Positions 38,181 to 45,614 of a stretch of 64,000 nt of DNA are shown here, piece after piece (position 1 is the stretch's first letter; every line of letters begins with the position of its first letter). The notes beneath the pieces are model-generated. The model was not told the origin of the DNA and searched no databases. It was given only the letters and a program-made list of their open reading frames with translations. Both the position numbers and the translations under genes were made by a program. Source of the stretch: JBBQNY01 sp038255255 (lineage in GTDB: Bacteria > Pseudomonadota > Gammaproteobacteria > Xanthomonadales > Ahniellaceae); the NCBI GenBank assembly GCA_038255255.1, contig JBBSLL010000006.1, forward strand, positions 1 to 64,000. The letters are read 5' to 3'.

Positions 38181-39326
38181 ATGGCACGCGCGCAAAAGAG
38201 TCCGGGGTCCCGGAAGGTCCGCTACGCGGTGGTCGGCCTGGGCTACATCAGCCAGTCATCCATGCTGCCGGCCTTTGCGCAGGCGACGCGCAATTCGGAG
38301 CTGATTGCGCTGGTGTCCGACGACGCGGTGAAGGCCCGCAAACTCGGCAAGCGCTACGGTGCGGACCGCATCGCCAGTTACGAACAATACGATGCACTGC
38401 TGCGCTCGGGAGAGATCGACGCGGTCTATATCGGGCTGCCGAACTCGATGCATCGCGATTTCGTCAGGCGCGCAGCGAAGCGGGGAGTCCATGTGCTCTG
38501 CGAGAAGCCGCTGGGCGGGAACGCGCGGGAAGCCCGCGCGATGGTCGACGCGTGCGCCCGCGCGGGCGTGAGGCTGATGACGGCGTACCGGCTCCATTTC
38601 GAGCCGGCCAACCTCGCTGCCGTTGAGCTGGCTTCGGGTGGCAAGCTCGGCATGTTGCGGTACTTCACCGCGCAGTTTTCGATGCAGGTGAAATCCGGAA
38701 ACATCCGGCTGGATGAAGAACTCGATGGCGGACCCATGCGCGACATCGGCATCTACTGCATCAATGCGGCGCGCAACCTCTTCCGCGCCGAGCCTATTGA
38801 AGTCGTGGCGCGGCTTGCGACCCACGATGATCCGCGCTTTACCGAAGTTGAAGAGATGGCCAGCGTAGTCATGCGCTTTCCGCTCGACCGCTTCGCGAGC
38901 TTCACCTGCAGCTTCGGCGCCGCGGATGCGTCGAGCTTCCAGCTTTACGGCACGCAGGGATCGATGCGGCTGGACCAGGCGTTCGAGATGAAGGGCCCGA
39001 AGGAGATGCGGGTCGAGTTCATGCAGGGTGGTGGCAAACCGACCCGGAAACAGGTTCGCAAATTTGCCGCCGTGGACCAGTTCGCACCGCTGCTGACGCA
39101 TTTCTCGGATTGCGTGCTCGAGTCGCGCGATCCGGCACCGTCGGGTGAGGAAGGGCTTGCGGATCTGCTGGTCATAGACGCGGTGTATGCGGCCGCGAAG
39201 TCAGGCAAGCCGGTCCGCCTCAAGCAACAGGCCGTACACGGCGATCGACCCGACTCCGACCAGGCAGTCAGCAAACCCCAGCCGCGCAAGCGCGCCCTGT
39301 TTCGCGCGCGGGCACCCGCACGCTGA
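38181..39326 (+). CDS. Gfo/Idh/MocA family oxidoreductase
   Basis: 381 residues. The N-terminal nucleotide-binding fold has VRYAVVGLGYISQSSMLPAF, and the substrate-side Lys lies in the family motif CEKPLGGNARE. The C-terminal alpha/beta domain contains MRDIGIYCINAARNLFRAEP and SFTCSFGAADASSFQLYG. The tail after 350 is Lys/Arg/Pro-rich and probably disordered. This family includes glucose-fructose oxidoreductase and related sugar dehydrogenases; no Tat-type leader is present, so it is cytoplasmic. Substrate unknown. Confidence 0.88.
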   Translation: MARAQKSPGSRKVRYAVVGLGYISQSSMLPAFAQATRNSELIALVSDDAVKARKLGKRYGADRIASYEQYDALLRSGEIDAVYIGLPNSMHRDFVRRAAKRGVHVLCEKPLGGNAREARAMVDACARAGVRLMTAYRLHFEPANLAAVELASGGKLGMLRYFTAQFSMQVKSGNIRLDEELDGGPMRDIGIYCINAARNLFRAEPIEVVARLATHDDPRFTEVEEMASVVMRFPLDRFASFTCSFGAADASSFQLYGTQGSMRLDQAFEMKGPKEMRVEFMQGGGKPTRKQVRKFAAVDQFAPLLTHFSDCVLESRDPAPSGEEGLADLLVIDAVYAAAKSGKPVRLKQQAVHGDRPDSDQAVSKPQPRKRALFRARAPAR

Positions 39327-39439
39327 TCCGGAGTTAATTTCGTGCGCCGGCCACGCGCAGTACAAGGCACAAGGGTGGTGCCGGGAATGCTCGCGGCCCG
39401 GATCGCTCCGGCAGCTGGACGTTCCGTAGATGCGGGGTT

Positions 39440-40369
39440 CTACAGGACGTCCGGGTCGCGTGCGGGGGGCGCGCCGACAACGGGGTCCGAGGCTGGCAGG
39501 AACGCATGCCGCGTTGCCATCCGCAATCCGCTGGACCGCAAGGTGGCGTGCGCCCGCTGCAGCAGTTGGCCGCGAACGCGCAGGTAGTCAGCAGTCGAAA
39601 CCCATGCCGTCAGGGTGAGGACTGCGCCCATCTCGTCGAAGCGCGCGACGAAGCAGTCAACGGGTGGATCGTCCAGCACGCCTTCTACCGAGCGCGCCGC
39701 AGAGATCAACAGCGCGGTCGCTTCATCGATCGGTTCTTCCATGTCCAGGGTGACAGCGATGTCGACGCGCCGTTGCTCGCGTCCCGTGAAGTTGAAGATG
39801 GGCGCCCGGGTGATTTCGCTGTTGGGAATGAGGATGTCCTCGTTCTGCGGGGTGCGCAGGTGAGTGGTGAAAATCCGCACCTGCTCCACGGTGCCGTCGA
39901 TGCCGGCGATCCTCACCTGATGGCCTGCGCGGAATGGGCGAAGTCCCATGAGCATGACGCCTGACGCGATGTTCGACAGGGAGTCCTTGAGCGCAAGGCC
40001 GATCGCCAGCCCGGCGGCGCCGAGCACGGTCAGGAGTGAGGCGGGTGGCACGCCAAGCTGGGTCAACGCGGCCACGATCACCACCAGCGCGAGCATCGCG
40101 TACAGCACGTTGCGCAGGAAGCTGCGCAGGATCGGATCGGCACGGTCGAAGCGGGAGAGCGACCGTTCGAGCAGGTTCGAAAGTTTTCGGGCGAGCCAGA
40201 GGCCAATGACGAGGATGGCGAGCGCACTCGCGAAGCGCACCGACCACTGCGTCAGCAGCGTGGCCCAGTCGAGGCTGGCGAAGTACCCATCGAAGTCGCC
40301 GACGCGCGTGACCACGGTTGGCCGGGCGAGCGCCGGGTCGGCGGCGAACGGGGAGTCAACCAGCGGCAT
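39440..40369 (-). CDS. Small-conductance mechanosensitive channel (MscS family)
   Basis: 309 residues with three membrane helices: about 40-62 (WSVRFASALAILVIGLWLAR), 85-107 and 113-140. The last is the pore helix LTVLGAAGLAIGLALKDSLS with the Ala/Gly pattern of MscS. A beta domain follows (PFRAGHQVRIAGIDGTVEQV, PQNEDILIPNSEITRAPIFN) and an alpha/beta C-terminus. The start overlaps the ppsA stop by 14 bp on the same strand, so the two may be co-transcribed. Opens under membrane tension to release solutes. Confidence 0.92.
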   Translation of the reverse strand: MPLVDSPFAADPALARPTVVTRVGDFDGYFASLDWATLLTQWSVRFASALAILVIGLWLARKLSNLLERSLSRFDRADPILRSFLRNVLYAMLALVVIVAALTQLGVPPASLLTVLGAAGLAIGLALKDSLSNIASGVMLMGLRPFRAGHQVRIAGIDGTVEQVRIFTTHLRTPQNEDILIPNSEITRAPIFNFTGREQRRVDIAVTLDMEEPIDEATALLISAARSVEGVLDDPPVDCFVARFDEMGAVLTLTAWVSTADYLRVRGQLLQRAHATLRSSGLRMATRHAFLPASDPVVGAPPARDPDVL

Positions 40370-42734
40370 TGCGCGCGAGCCTCAGCCAGGTGTCGACCAC
40401 GGTATCCGGGTTGAGCGAAACAGACTCGATGCCCTGTTCGGTGAGCCAGTCTGCAAGGTCCGGGTGATCACTCGGACCCTGGCCGCAGATGCCGATGTAT
40501 TTTCCACGAGCCTTGGCTGCCCGTATCGCCATCGAAAGAAGTTTCTTGACCGCCGGATCGCGTTCGTCGAACAGGTGCGCAATGACGCCGGAATCGCGGT
40601 CCAGCCCGAGGGTGAGCTGGGTCAGATCGTTTGAACCGATCGAGAAGCCGTCGAACAGGTCCAGGAACTCGTCGGCCAGCAGCGCATTGGACGGCAGTTC
40701 GCACATCATGATCAGCTTGAGGCCATGTTCGCCGCTCACCAATCCGTTGGCGGCGAGCGCGTCGATCACGCGGCGGCCCTCGTCCAGCGTGCGTACGAAC
40801 GGGATCATGACCCAGCAGTTGGTGAGGCCCATCTCTTCCCGCACGCGCTTGACCGCGCGGCACTCGAGCGCAAACGCCGGCGCGAACCCCGGATCGACAT
40901 AGCGCGACGCACCGCGGAATCCGAGCATCGGATTCTCCTCGTGCGGCTCGTACGCGGCGCCGCCGACGAGATTTGCGTATTCGTTGGATTTGAAGTCGCT
41001 CAGACGCACGATCACGGGGTGGGGGGCGAACGCGGCGGTGAGGGTGCTGATGCCTTCCGCCAGCCGGTCAACGTAAAAGCTCACGGGATCGGCATAGCCG
41101 GCCATCAGCGGCTCGATCTGCGCCTTGATTTCAGCGGGCTGCGCGTCGTACTCGAGGAGCGCCCGGGGATGCACGCCGATCTGGCGCGCGATGATGAACT
41201 CGAGGCGCGCAAGCCCGATGCCGTGGTGCGGCAGCTGCGCGAAGTCGAATGCGCGCTCGGGGTTGCCGACGTTCATCATGACCTTGAGCGGGGCAGGCGG
41301 CATCTGGTCGAGATCCGCCGTATGCACGTCGAACGGCAGCACGCCGGCGTAGACGAAGCCGGTGTCGCCCTCCGCACAGGACACCGTGACTTCGGCACCC
41401 TCGGGGACGCGCTGCATGCCGTCGCCGGTGCCAACCACGGCAGGCACGCCGAGTTCGCGCGCGATGATCGCCGCGTGACACGTGCGACCGCCGCGGTTGG
41501 TCACGATCGCCGACGCGCGTTTCATGATCGGTTCCCAGTCGGGATCGGTCATGTCTGCCACCAGAACTTCGCCCGCCTGGAACGAACTCATCTGCGCGAG
41601 GCCCTTGATGACCCGTGCACGACCGCTGCCGATCTTCTGCCCGATCGCGCGACCCTCCACCAGCACGGGGACCTGCGCCTTTTCGCGCAGCTGGAATCTT
41701 TCGATGCGGTTGGTCCGCACGCGCGACTTCACCGTCTCCGGTCGGGCCTGCACGATGTAGAGCTTGCCGCTGATGCCATCACGGGCCCACTCGATGTCCA
41801 TCGGTCGGTCGTAGTGCTTCTCGATCGTGAGTGCCTGACGCGCGAGCTCGTGCACGTCGTCGTCGCTGAGCGAAAAGCGGGCGCGAAGGTCCGCCGGAGT
41901 TTCCTCGTTGCGCACACGTTCTCCCGGCGAATCCGAGTACACCATGCGGATCTGCTTGGTGCCGAGCGAACGGCGCAGGATCGCAGGCAAACCGCGAGAC
42001 AGCGTTGGCTTGTACACGTAGAACTCGTCCGGGTTGACGGCGCCCTGCACGACGGTCTCGCCGAGTCCGTAACTCGACGTGATGAACACCACGTCGCGGA
42101 AACCCGACTCCGTGTCGAGCGTGAACAGCACGCCGGACGCGCCCACGTCGGAGCGCACCATGAGTTGCACGCCGGCCGACAGGAACACGTCTTCGTGCTT
42201 GAAGCCATGATGCACGCGATACGCGATGGCGCGGTCGTTGTACAACGAGGCAAAAACTTCCTTGACCCGCGCGACAACCGCGTCTGCGCCGGTGACGTTG
42301 AGAAAGGTTTCCTGTTGCCCGGCAAAGCTCGCGTCCGGCAGATCCTCCGCAGTCGCGGACGAACGCACCGCCACGGAACAGTCAACAACGCCGGCCTCCG
42401 CGCAGAGCCGGGCATAGGCCGCGCGGATGCCGGCATCGAGCGGGGGAGGGAGCAGCGCGCGCATCACCCACCCACGAATCTCGTCGCCGGCTTTGCCAAG
42501 CGCGAGGACGTCCTCGACATCGAGCGTGCCGAGCCGGTCGAAAATGCGCTGGCGCAAGCCGTCGGCTTCGATGAACTCGCGGAATGCGTCCGAGGTCGTG
42601 GCGAATCCCCCCGGCACGGAAACCCCGAGGCCCGAAAGGTGGCCGATCATTTCGCCGAGCGAAGCATTCTTGCCGCCCACTGCGGGGAGGTCGGACAAGC
42701 GCAGCTTGTCCAGCCAGAGAATGAGGTCGGCCAT
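40356..42734 (-). CDS. ppsA: Phosphoenolpyruvate synthase
   Basis: ATP-dependent conversion of pyruvate to PEP for gluconeogenesis. 792 residues. ATP-grasp N-terminus with DLPAVGGKNASLGEMI and VAVRSSATAEDLPDASFAGQ, phosphohistidine swivel domain with the His in GGRTCHAAIIARELGVPAVV, and a TIM barrel with FSIGSNDLTQLTLGLDRDSG and the catalytic Cys in GICGQGPSDHPD. The ATG at 42734 starts MADLILWLDKLRLSD. Its regulator ppsR is divergent across a 189-bp gap. Confidence 0.97.
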   Translation of the reverse strand: MADLILWLDKLRLSDLPAVGGKNASLGEMIGHLSGLGVSVPGGFATTSDAFREFIEADGLRQRIFDRLGTLDVEDVLALGKAGDEIRGWVMRALLPPPLDAGIRAAYARLCAEAGVVDCSVAVRSSATAEDLPDASFAGQQETFLNVTGADAVVARVKEVFASLYNDRAIAYRVHHGFKHEDVFLSAGVQLMVRSDVGASGVLFTLDTESGFRDVVFITSSYGLGETVVQGAVNPDEFYVYKPTLSRGLPAILRRSLGTKQIRMVYSDSPGERVRNEETPADLRARFSLSDDDVHELARQALTIEKHYDRPMDIEWARDGISGKLYIVQARPETVKSRVRTNRIERFQLREKAQVPVLVEGRAIGQKIGSGRARVIKGLAQMSSFQAGEVLVADMTDPDWEPIMKRASAIVTNRGGRTCHAAIIARELGVPAVVGTGDGMQRVPEGAEVTVSCAEGDTGFVYAGVLPFDVHTADLDQMPPAPLKVMMNVGNPERAFDFAQLPHHGIGLARLEFIIARQIGVHPRALLEYDAQPAEIKAQIEPLMAGYADPVSFYVDRLAEGISTLTAAFAPHPVIVRLSDFKSNEYANLVGGAAYEPHEENPMLGFRGASRYVDPGFAPAFALECRAVKRVREEMGLTNCWVMIPFVRTLDEGRRVIDALAANGLVSGEHGLKLIMMCELPSNALLADEFLDLFDGFSIGSNDLTQLTLGLDRDSGVIAHLFDERDPAVKKLLSMAIRAAKARGKYIGICGQGPSDHPDLADWLTEQGIESVSLNPDTVVDTWLRLARNAAG

Positions 42735-42848
42735 GCAAAACTCCGGGGAAAGGCGGCTCAGGCCGCAGGCTGCTGCACGAGGATCGCGCAGGTCTGGCAT
42801 TTTCAGCGATCCGGCCGCGCGCCTCAACCTCCATGGCGGCAGTCATAG

Positions 42849-42914
42849 GTCGCGCCTCGGGCGCGACATCAACTCGCGATCGTCAGGAAGCTGGCGGGTC
42901 GAGACCCGCCCTAC
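42849..42914. repeat. Pair of REP-type palindromes between ppsA and ppsR
   Basis: First hairpin GTCGCGCC-TCG-GGCGCGAC (42849-42867), preceded by ATAG. Second GGCGGGTC-GA-GACCCGCC (42893-42910) followed by CTAC (to 42914), which reads GTAG on the minus strand. The opposed orientation makes a BIME-like pair. It occupies the upstream region shared by the divergent ppsA and ppsR genes, only 9 bp before the ppsR start. Confidence 0.65.
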
Positions 42915-42923
42915 ACTTGCGCC

Positions 42924-43745
42924 ATGGACAAGCGCGTCATTTTTTATCTCTCCGACGGCACCGGGATCACCGCCGAAACGATCGGCCATACCCTGCTGAC
43001 GCAATTCGCGCACGTGGCTTTCACGACCGAGCGCATGCCTTTCGTCGATTCGCGCGACAAGGCCCGCGCGGCGGCCGCGCGCATCAAGGCGGCTGGGGAG
43101 GCTGCCGGCGTGAGGCCGATAGTGGTCAACACCATCGTCAATCCTGACCTTATCGCAGTCGTGGCGGCTGAAAGCGGCGCGCTGATGCTCGACGTGTTCC
43201 AGCAGTTCCTCGCCCCACTCGAGGAGGAACTCGGCACCACCCGTCAGTCGGCCGTGGGCCGGGCGCATGGCATGTCGGACGGCACCGAGTACGAGGCGCG
43301 CATCCACGCGACCAACTACGCCCTGGCGCACGACGACGGAGTCGATGTGCACTACGACGATGCGGACCTTGTCATGGTCGGCGTATCGCGCTCCGGCAAG
43401 ACCCCGACCTGCCTGTTCCTGGCCTTGCATTTCGGCATCAAGGCGGCCAACTATCCGCTCACCCAGGACGACCTCGAGTCCGGCGAGCTTCCGCACCGGC
43501 TGCGTGCGCACCGCAGGAAACTCTTTGCATTGACCATCGATCCGGTACGCCTGCAACAGATCCGGCAGGTGCGTCGACCCGACTCACGCTACTCGGAACT
43601 CGCCCAGTGCCGGTGGGAAGTCGGTCAGGCCGAAAAGCTGTTCCGCGCCGAACGGGTTCCGGTGCTCAGCACGACCCATGCGTCGATCGAGGAAATCGCC
43701 AGCAAGGTCATGCAGACACTCGGCATCAACCGCCAGCTGTTCTAG
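42924..43745 (+). CDS. ppsR: PEP synthase regulatory protein (kinase/pyrophosphorylase)
   Basis: DUF299 enzyme that inactivates PpsA by ADP-dependent phosphorylation and reactivates it by Pi-dependent removal. 273 residues. MDKRVIFYLSDGTGITAETI at the start, the P-loop GVSRSGKTPTCLFLA and RQVRRPDSRYSELAQCRWEV near the end. Divergent from its target ppsA. Its last 20 bp overlap the convergent YiiX-like gene. Confidence 0.96.
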   Translation: MDKRVIFYLSDGTGITAETIGHTLLTQFAHVAFTTERMPFVDSRDKARAAAARIKAAGEAAGVRPIVVNTIVNPDLIAVVAAESGALMLDVFQQFLAPLEEELGTTRQSAVGRAHGMSDGTEYEARIHATNYALAHDDGVDVHYDDADLVMVGVSRSGKTPTCLFLALHFGIKAANYPLTQDDLESGELPHRLRAHRRKLFALTIDPVRLQQIRQVRRPDSRYSELAQCRWEVGQAEKLFRAERVPVLSTTHASIEEIASKVMQTLGINRQLF

Positions 43746-44541
43746 CGCTGCCCGGCACCGTTTCGCGGTTCTGTTCTGAGGCGCGATCGACCGCCCAGTT
43801 GAGGGAGCGGAACTCGAACCCCGACTCGATGCGCGGCTTCACCACCCGGAAAAACGGCGACACGTCGAAGTCGCGTGGTGCGTACAGGCTGTGATGGCGG
43901 ATGTGCATGATCTCCTCGCGCGCTTCCCCTGCGCCCGGTGTATCGGGGTCGAGCTGCTCGACCTCCGGCAGGATGGGATACCGGATCGATCCGAAGGCCT
44001 GGGCGATCAGCGTCGAGCAGATCGCGCGCGTGGGTTCCCCGCTACCCAGAGCGAGCGCGCGTCGCCGCATCGATCCGGGGACTGGCGGACGACTGACCAG
44101 GAACCGGGCGAGGTCGAACACGTTTTTGAGGTCGTAGTGGTTGCCCACGCGCTGCAGCATGAAATCGATCAACTGCGTCACATCGTGAGCCGCAAGTCCC
44201 ACGGGTCGGCAGATCCGCGTGTGCAGACCGGAAAATTCCCTGAGCGGAATCAGCCGCACGCCTTCGATGATGTCTGCGTCGACGAGAACGCGGGCGTCCT
44301 CGCCGCGCTTGAAAGAGTCGACCCGGTCGCCGATGAAAAGCGAGGTATGCGACCACGTGGATTGCGTCAGGTACTTGATCGCACTGGAAAAGCGGCTCGT
44401 CCCCTCCACGAGCAGTACGTCGCCCGGCTGCAGTGCGGCACTGAGCAGATCGGGGGGGCTGGTGGCAAGGCTCGAAAGGCCGGGCCTGGGCTTCGCCAGA
44501 TGCCGGGCCAGCGCTCCCCCCACGAACCGAAGCGGCGACAT
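43726..44541 (-). CDS. YiiX/YebB-like NlpC/P60-type hydrolase
   Basis: 271 residues. LQPGDVLLVEGTSRFSSAIK and STWSHTSLFIGDRV match the permuted papain-fold YiiX group, with the putative catalytic His in SHTSLF and Cys in AICSTLIAQAF. FDLARFLVSRPPVPGSM and YDLKNVFDLARF are also family-like. No signal peptide is evident. Known members are thought to be thiol hydrolases or amidases acting on peptides or lipids; substrate is unknown. The 3' end overlaps ppsR by 20 bp tail-to-tail. Confidence 0.83.
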   Translation of the reverse strand: MSPLRFVGGALARHLAKPRPGLSSLATSPPDLLSAALQPGDVLLVEGTSRFSSAIKYLTQSTWSHTSLFIGDRVDSFKRGEDARVLVDADIIEGVRLIPLREFSGLHTRICRPVGLAAHDVTQLIDFMLQRVGNHYDLKNVFDLARFLVSRPPVPGSMRRRALALGSGEPTRAICSTLIAQAFGSIRYPILPEVEQLDPDTPGAGEAREEIMHIRHHSLYAPRDFDVSPFFRVVKPRIESGFEFRSLNWAVDRASEQNRETVPGSARTAGG

Positions 44542-44723
44542 ATCGCGTCCGTACCATCCCCGTTGCCCCCAGTGTAGAACCCTGCGGCCTTTATCCGCGC
44601 CCGCGCCCGCTGCGGCGCCCGGCCAGGCGGAGCGTCCGGAAACCGCACCGCGACTGTTCAGAGGTCCGTAAAGCTCGCCGTCGCATACTCCGCCGGCACC
44701 GGCTGCAACCCACGGAGAACTCC

Positions 44724-45611
44724 ATGCCTCGCCCGATCTGGAACGGCTCGTTGTCGTTTGGCCTGCTCAACATCCCCATCCAGCTCATGTCGGGGGAGCG
44801 GCGAACGGACATCTCGTTCCGCATGCTCGACGCACGCAACAACGCGCCGATCCGGTACGAGCGGGTCAACGCCGAGACCGGAGAAGAAGTGCCCTGGAAG
44901 GACATCGTCAAAGCTTTCGAGTACGACAAGGGCAGCTACGTGGTCATCGAGGAATCGGATATCGCGCAGGCCGCCAGCGAGAACCGGGAAATGATCGAGC
45001 TAGACGCCTTCGTCGACCGCGATTCCATCGCGCCCAACTACCTCGAGAAACCCTATGTCCTGGTACCCGGAAAGAAGGCGGAGAAGGGCTACGTGCTGTT
45101 GCGCGAGGTGCTGAAGAAATCGAAGCGCGTGGGCATTGGCCGCGTGGTGATCCGGACACGCGAGTACCTGGGCATGGTGACGCCGCAGGAGGATGCACTG
45201 CTGCTTATCCTGCTGCGCTTCCCGCAGGAACTGGTCGATCCATCCGATTACGCGATTCCCGAGGGTTCCGCATCCAAGTGGAAAATCACGCCGCGCGAAC
45301 TCGAGATGGCCAACTCATTGGTGGCCTCGATGTCGGCCGACTGGAAACCGGCCGAGTACAAGGACGAGTTCCGCGAGCGGTTGTCTGCGGTCATCCGGAA
45401 GCGCATCAAGACCAAGGGTGCGGTCAAAAAGCTGCCGGAGGCCGTCGAGGATCGCCATCCCGAAGGCGCGGCGACCAACGTGGTCGACTTCATGGCCCTG
45501 CTCAAGCAGAGCCTGGACAAGCGTGGCAAGCCCGATGCGCCGGCAAAGTCGCCCAAGCCGGCGGCAGCGAAGTCGCCCGCGAAGAAAGCCGCCACGCGCA
45601 AGCGCGCCTGA
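44724..45611 (+). CDS. ku: Non-homologous end joining protein Ku
   Basis: DNA-end-binding homodimer that recruits LigD. 295 residues. MPRPIWNGSLSFGLLNIPIQ is the standard start, with a GGAG site just upstream. VPWKDIVKAFEYDKGSYVVI and YVLLREVLKKSKRVGIGRVV follow, and the beta-barrel core ends near residue 255. The last 35 residues are a Lys/Ala/Pro-rich tail (KSPAKKAATRKRA), common in bacterial Ku and thought to help DNA or LigD contact. ligD starts 3 bases after the stop. Confidence 0.96.
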   Translation: MPRPIWNGSLSFGLLNIPIQLMSGERRTDISFRMLDARNNAPIRYERVNAETGEEVPWKDIVKAFEYDKGSYVVIEESDIAQAASENREMIELDAFVDRDSIAPNYLEKPYVLVPGKKAEKGYVLLREVLKKSKRVGIGRVVIRTREYLGMVTPQEDALLLILLRFPQELVDPSDYAIPEGSASKWKITPRELEMANSLVASMSADWKPAEYKDEFRERLSAVIRKRIKTKGAVKKLPEAVEDRHPEGAATNVVDFMALLKQSLDKRGKPDAPAKSPKPAAAKSPAKKAATRKRA

Positions 45612-45614
45612 CCG

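Noticed and set aside
40725..42848. 707-codon plus-strand frame opposite ppsA
   Set aside because: Antisense shadow of PEP synthase; Arg/His-rich composition and no recognisable motif.
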